Assembly: GCA_012845835.1 (NCBI GenBank) | Contig: JABAKD010000027.1 | Span: 5,697,465-5,761,464, forward strand | Reading direction: 5' to 3' | DNA: 64,000 nucleotides | Source: Undaria pinnatifida | Taxonomy: Eukaryota; Sar; Phaeophyceae; Laminariales; Alariaceae | Shown: positions 61,251 through 64,000 of the stretch, piece after piece | Numbering within the stretch: position 1 is the first letter of the stretch | Layout of the letters: each line of letters begins with the position of its first letter | Position numbers and translations under genes: made by a program | The notes under the pieces: model-generated | The model's input: only the letters and a program-made list of their open reading frames with translations | Told to the model about the DNA's origin: nothing | The model's database searches: none

Positions 61251-64000
61251 TGAATATTGCAAATATTGTTCATGTGTGGTTAGTCTTTGTACGAGGTAAG
61301 GTGCCATTGGTCCTCGCAAGCAAGTAAATGGTTGGCGAACGAATAACCCCAAAACGCAAGCAAGAAGAGGAAAGATACCAGGTCCCCTTCCCCTACATAG
61401 TACCGCCTCATTACACACAAGTTCAAGGTCTCCACACAAAAACCACACAAGAGACAACCTGCTAGGGGCACCGCCCGACGCGTGTTATACGTGTAACATA
61501 ATACAGAGGTGGATTTTGAACACGCATATTTGAACAAGTTGCAACTCTGGTGCAGTTTGTATTCGATACATTTGTCGATGCACGGGCGAGTGTGGAGTGC
61601 GTGTCGCACAACCAAACAACACAAATTTTGCGGGATCGCTAGGGTTAGGGTAGGGACTGGTTGATGCCCCACTAATAACGTTGCAGTTTCCAGCGAAGCC
61701 GTACATGCTTCTCCGCACTTTTGAAGGTCACCTACGAGCTCTGTTCGTGTTTATCCCAGATCACAGACCATCACACTTCAGGACACGACCCCTTGGGTGA
61801 TATTAAAGCAAACCCCAACAAACGTCACCCAGGGTGGTTTCATAGGCCAAACACGGTGAGCACTGCCGGGCAGGTAGCGCAACCGGGTGAGCGCAATGAG
61901 CATGCGGCATCATTCCAGCAGTGATAGCGCGCAAGGGTCGACAGCAGTATTTCGACCGAGTGCGGAGGCGAGAGTTCCTAACGCTCGAGAAAGCTCAGTC
62001 CCGCAAACACGGGAGGCGTTATGTGCAACACCACCTTGCGAAATTGCTCGTGCAACACCAATGTCTGGTGCAGGTCGGCCTTTCGGCCGCCCGTTTGTTT
62101 TGGAACAATGCCACCGACACAAGCGGCGAGCGGTTGGCTTGTTTTTGGATTCGCATGTTCCCACCTGTAGACTCCTTGGGCCTTGTCGCGACCACAGGGT
62201 AGGTCAGGGCGTTTACAGGAGGGGTCCCCCAAAAAGACGGTCTGAGTAAGGCGGTATCCCGATATATGGCAAGGCGGTCGAAATCGCTTGGCGCGACCGG
62301 GGGATTGCCTTACAATCTCGATTGAAGAAGACTCCCCCCAGTAAGACGGCCACATTGCTCCGGCACACCACCGCCTTGCTGGGGCGGGGGCTACGTCTGC
62401 TGAATGCAATGAGCTATTATATACGTGATCGAGTGCGTGTACTCGCATGTACGCACATACGACTTTACTCTAGTTTTGGTTTTTCATTCGCACCTCGTGC
62501 CAGGTATGACGCGAAAAACTCAAGACAAGAGATAAAGCCGCCCCTCTATCCGACGCTAACAATTCCCGTCACTCGGAGCTCTGTGCGAGAATCTCTTTGC
62601 AGCGGCGGTGGTCCCGAGACAGTGCGGCACCGTTTACTGCGGTGACAACCTGTTTTCGCGCCCTCGTCCTACAACAGCAGTACAGCACCAATACGAGCAC
62701 TAGTTCGAGGTTCCACTTTAGTGCGGGTATTGTCATCTGACAAGGCACCGACCGCACCATCGAGGGGGCAACAGTCTTCTGTACGTACCAGGTAAAGGAA
62801 CAGGTATATACGAGTCGCGGTCCCTCAACAGTGCGATGCCTTGCCAGATGGCAATGCACCGCATTAAAAGGGGACCCCGAAGTATCCCGGGATAGCGCCG
62901 TAGGTGATAGCCTATAGGGATCACCATGAGGACGAGGGCAGGCGATTTTCACCGCACTAAACTGGGGCCGCCACTCCGTATGAAAAATACTTACCGCACT
63001 ACAGCAACACGACACAAAGACGGTCTCGAGTAAAGGAAGTGGGATTAGACGGAAGCTATCATACGCACGGCGGTATCCTATCATCATGTATAAAACGATA
63101 TCATCATGTAGAATGACCTATGCATATCGTCATCGTCCAATCAACATGTACGACGGCCTATCATCATGTCCTGCTGGATACAAGGTACCTGGTACCAGTA
63201 TAGGATACGTAGCTTGGATCCGAAAACGTTGCTACGGTCACCTTGTTACTGACTGCAATAATGAGGTGCTTGACGTCCGAACTAAACTTTGCGGGCATTT
63301 TCTGATTGAAATGAGGTGACTTGGAAATTGCGTAGTTCAAGTTCAAGCGATCGCGACAAGAAAATCTCGCTCCAGCAGCCATCCGCGATACGTTATTATC
63401 AACGCCAGCAAGATACCCCTAGACGGGAGAGCTAACTATGCCATAGCTATGCCAGCACCCAAAGCCAACCCTGGCTGTGACCCCCACGCCGAGGATCTGC
63501 TCGGCGTGCCTTGCGGTATCGGTGCCATTGCAGCCAAGTCGGACCGTCTCCTTTGTTCGGAAAAAAACGAAATTGTCGAGGGCAGGTATCAGCAACATGG
63601 TCTGATAAGCTGTGAGCCATCCAGAGGTGATTGCTCCACGTGCTGCGCTAGGTAGCTAATGGTGCCCGGCAGTCAGTGCCCGGATGCTGGAAGCCACTGG
63701 CGGGCGCGGGCTAGCGATTGTTCGGCCACGTGGAATGAGGGAAGGCGACTCAAGAAAATACGAGCTCCAGAGAAAAAAGGCAAAAACCCTCCAAAAAGGA
63801 AAAGAGAGGATAGATCAGATAGGACGACGACTAAATGAGTCAAGACTGTCAGCTAAAATAGACCTCTGTTCCTTGGCCGCCCCGAGTCAGGGTGAACCAA
63901 CAAGGTAGTTTACTGACTGACTGGGGTAGAGAGAGGGAAGAGGCGAGACTCTCAACGTAGTCAGCGAGGAGGTGCTAGAGAAGAAACGAGGACGATTTGA
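61251..64000. other. No recognised gene
   Basis: Overlapping open frames on both strands at 61880-62450 and a plus-strand frame at 63449-63655 (MPAPKANPGCDPHAEDLLG) have coding-like GC content but no recognised domain. They may be decayed transposon or unrecognised exons. GATATCATCATGTA-type words repeat at about 63080-63170. Confidence 0.3.

Noticed and set aside
63449-63655. 68-codon frame with Cys and Gly
   Set aside because: No recognised domain; could be a decayed transposon piece or an unknown exon near the window edge.

Overview
This window looks like nuclear DNA from a complex eukaryote, most plausibly a photosynthetic stramenopile such as a brown alga. That assignment is an inference. 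The evidence is short GC-rich exons with GT..AG borders separated by introns of up to about 7 kb, stramenopile-style mobile elements, and long G/C homopolymers and minisatellites. No operons, bacterial promoters, CRISPR arrays or rRNA genes were seen. Most of the 64 kb is mobile-element debris and simple repeats, and only two host genes can be reconstructed with confidence, both on the minus strand.

Layout. 1-6 kb: dispersed repeats, a hAT transposase C-terminal remnant (about 1.4-1.6 kb), several copies of a poly(A)-tailed SINE-like repeat, a 126-bp tandem duplication and a palindromic MITE (5.4-5.66 kb). 6.4-8.1 kb: decayed non-LTR retrotransposon (LINE) reverse transcriptase, minus strand. 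9.4-10.4 kb: a possible Arg-rich TE fragment and CTGCTGTA-rich sequence. 12.1-12.8 kb: a probable exon of an unrecognised Ser-rich protein. 14.4 kb: a tRNA-like sequence and AGT repeats. 15.17-27.70 kb: one Ty3/gypsy (chromovirus-like) LTR retrotransposon, minus strand, with LTRs, a primer-binding-site candidate, gag with a CCHC zinc knuckle, a NADAR (DUF1768/YbiA-like) domain between gag and protease, then protease, reverse transcriptase, RNase H, integrase, chromodomain and a further Tudor-like domain. Frameshifts and stops show that it is dead. 27.7-33 kb: a poly-C-bearing tandem/dispersed repeat, MITEs and minisatellites.

33.04-44.33 kb: a five-exon gene for a mitochondrial branched-chain 2-oxoacid (or pyruvate) dehydrogenase kinase. 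Its 6.9-kb first intron contains a MULE-like element with perfect 14-bp terminal inverted repeats and 10-bp target duplications. 44.8-56 kb: mostly repeats and two weak exon candidates. 56.20-58.46 kb: four 3' exons of ATG8, the ubiquitin-like autophagy protein, whose stop codon directly follows the lipidated glycine. 58.5-64 kb: a palindromic MITE, another copy of the poly-C-arm repeat, long G runs and unassigned sequence.

The most notable observation is the NADAR domain embedded in the gypsy element. NADAR proteins act on NAD-, ADP-ribose- or riboflavin-pathway N-glycosides, and this cargo is not part of a standard retrotransposon. The two host genes have no evident functional link to each other.
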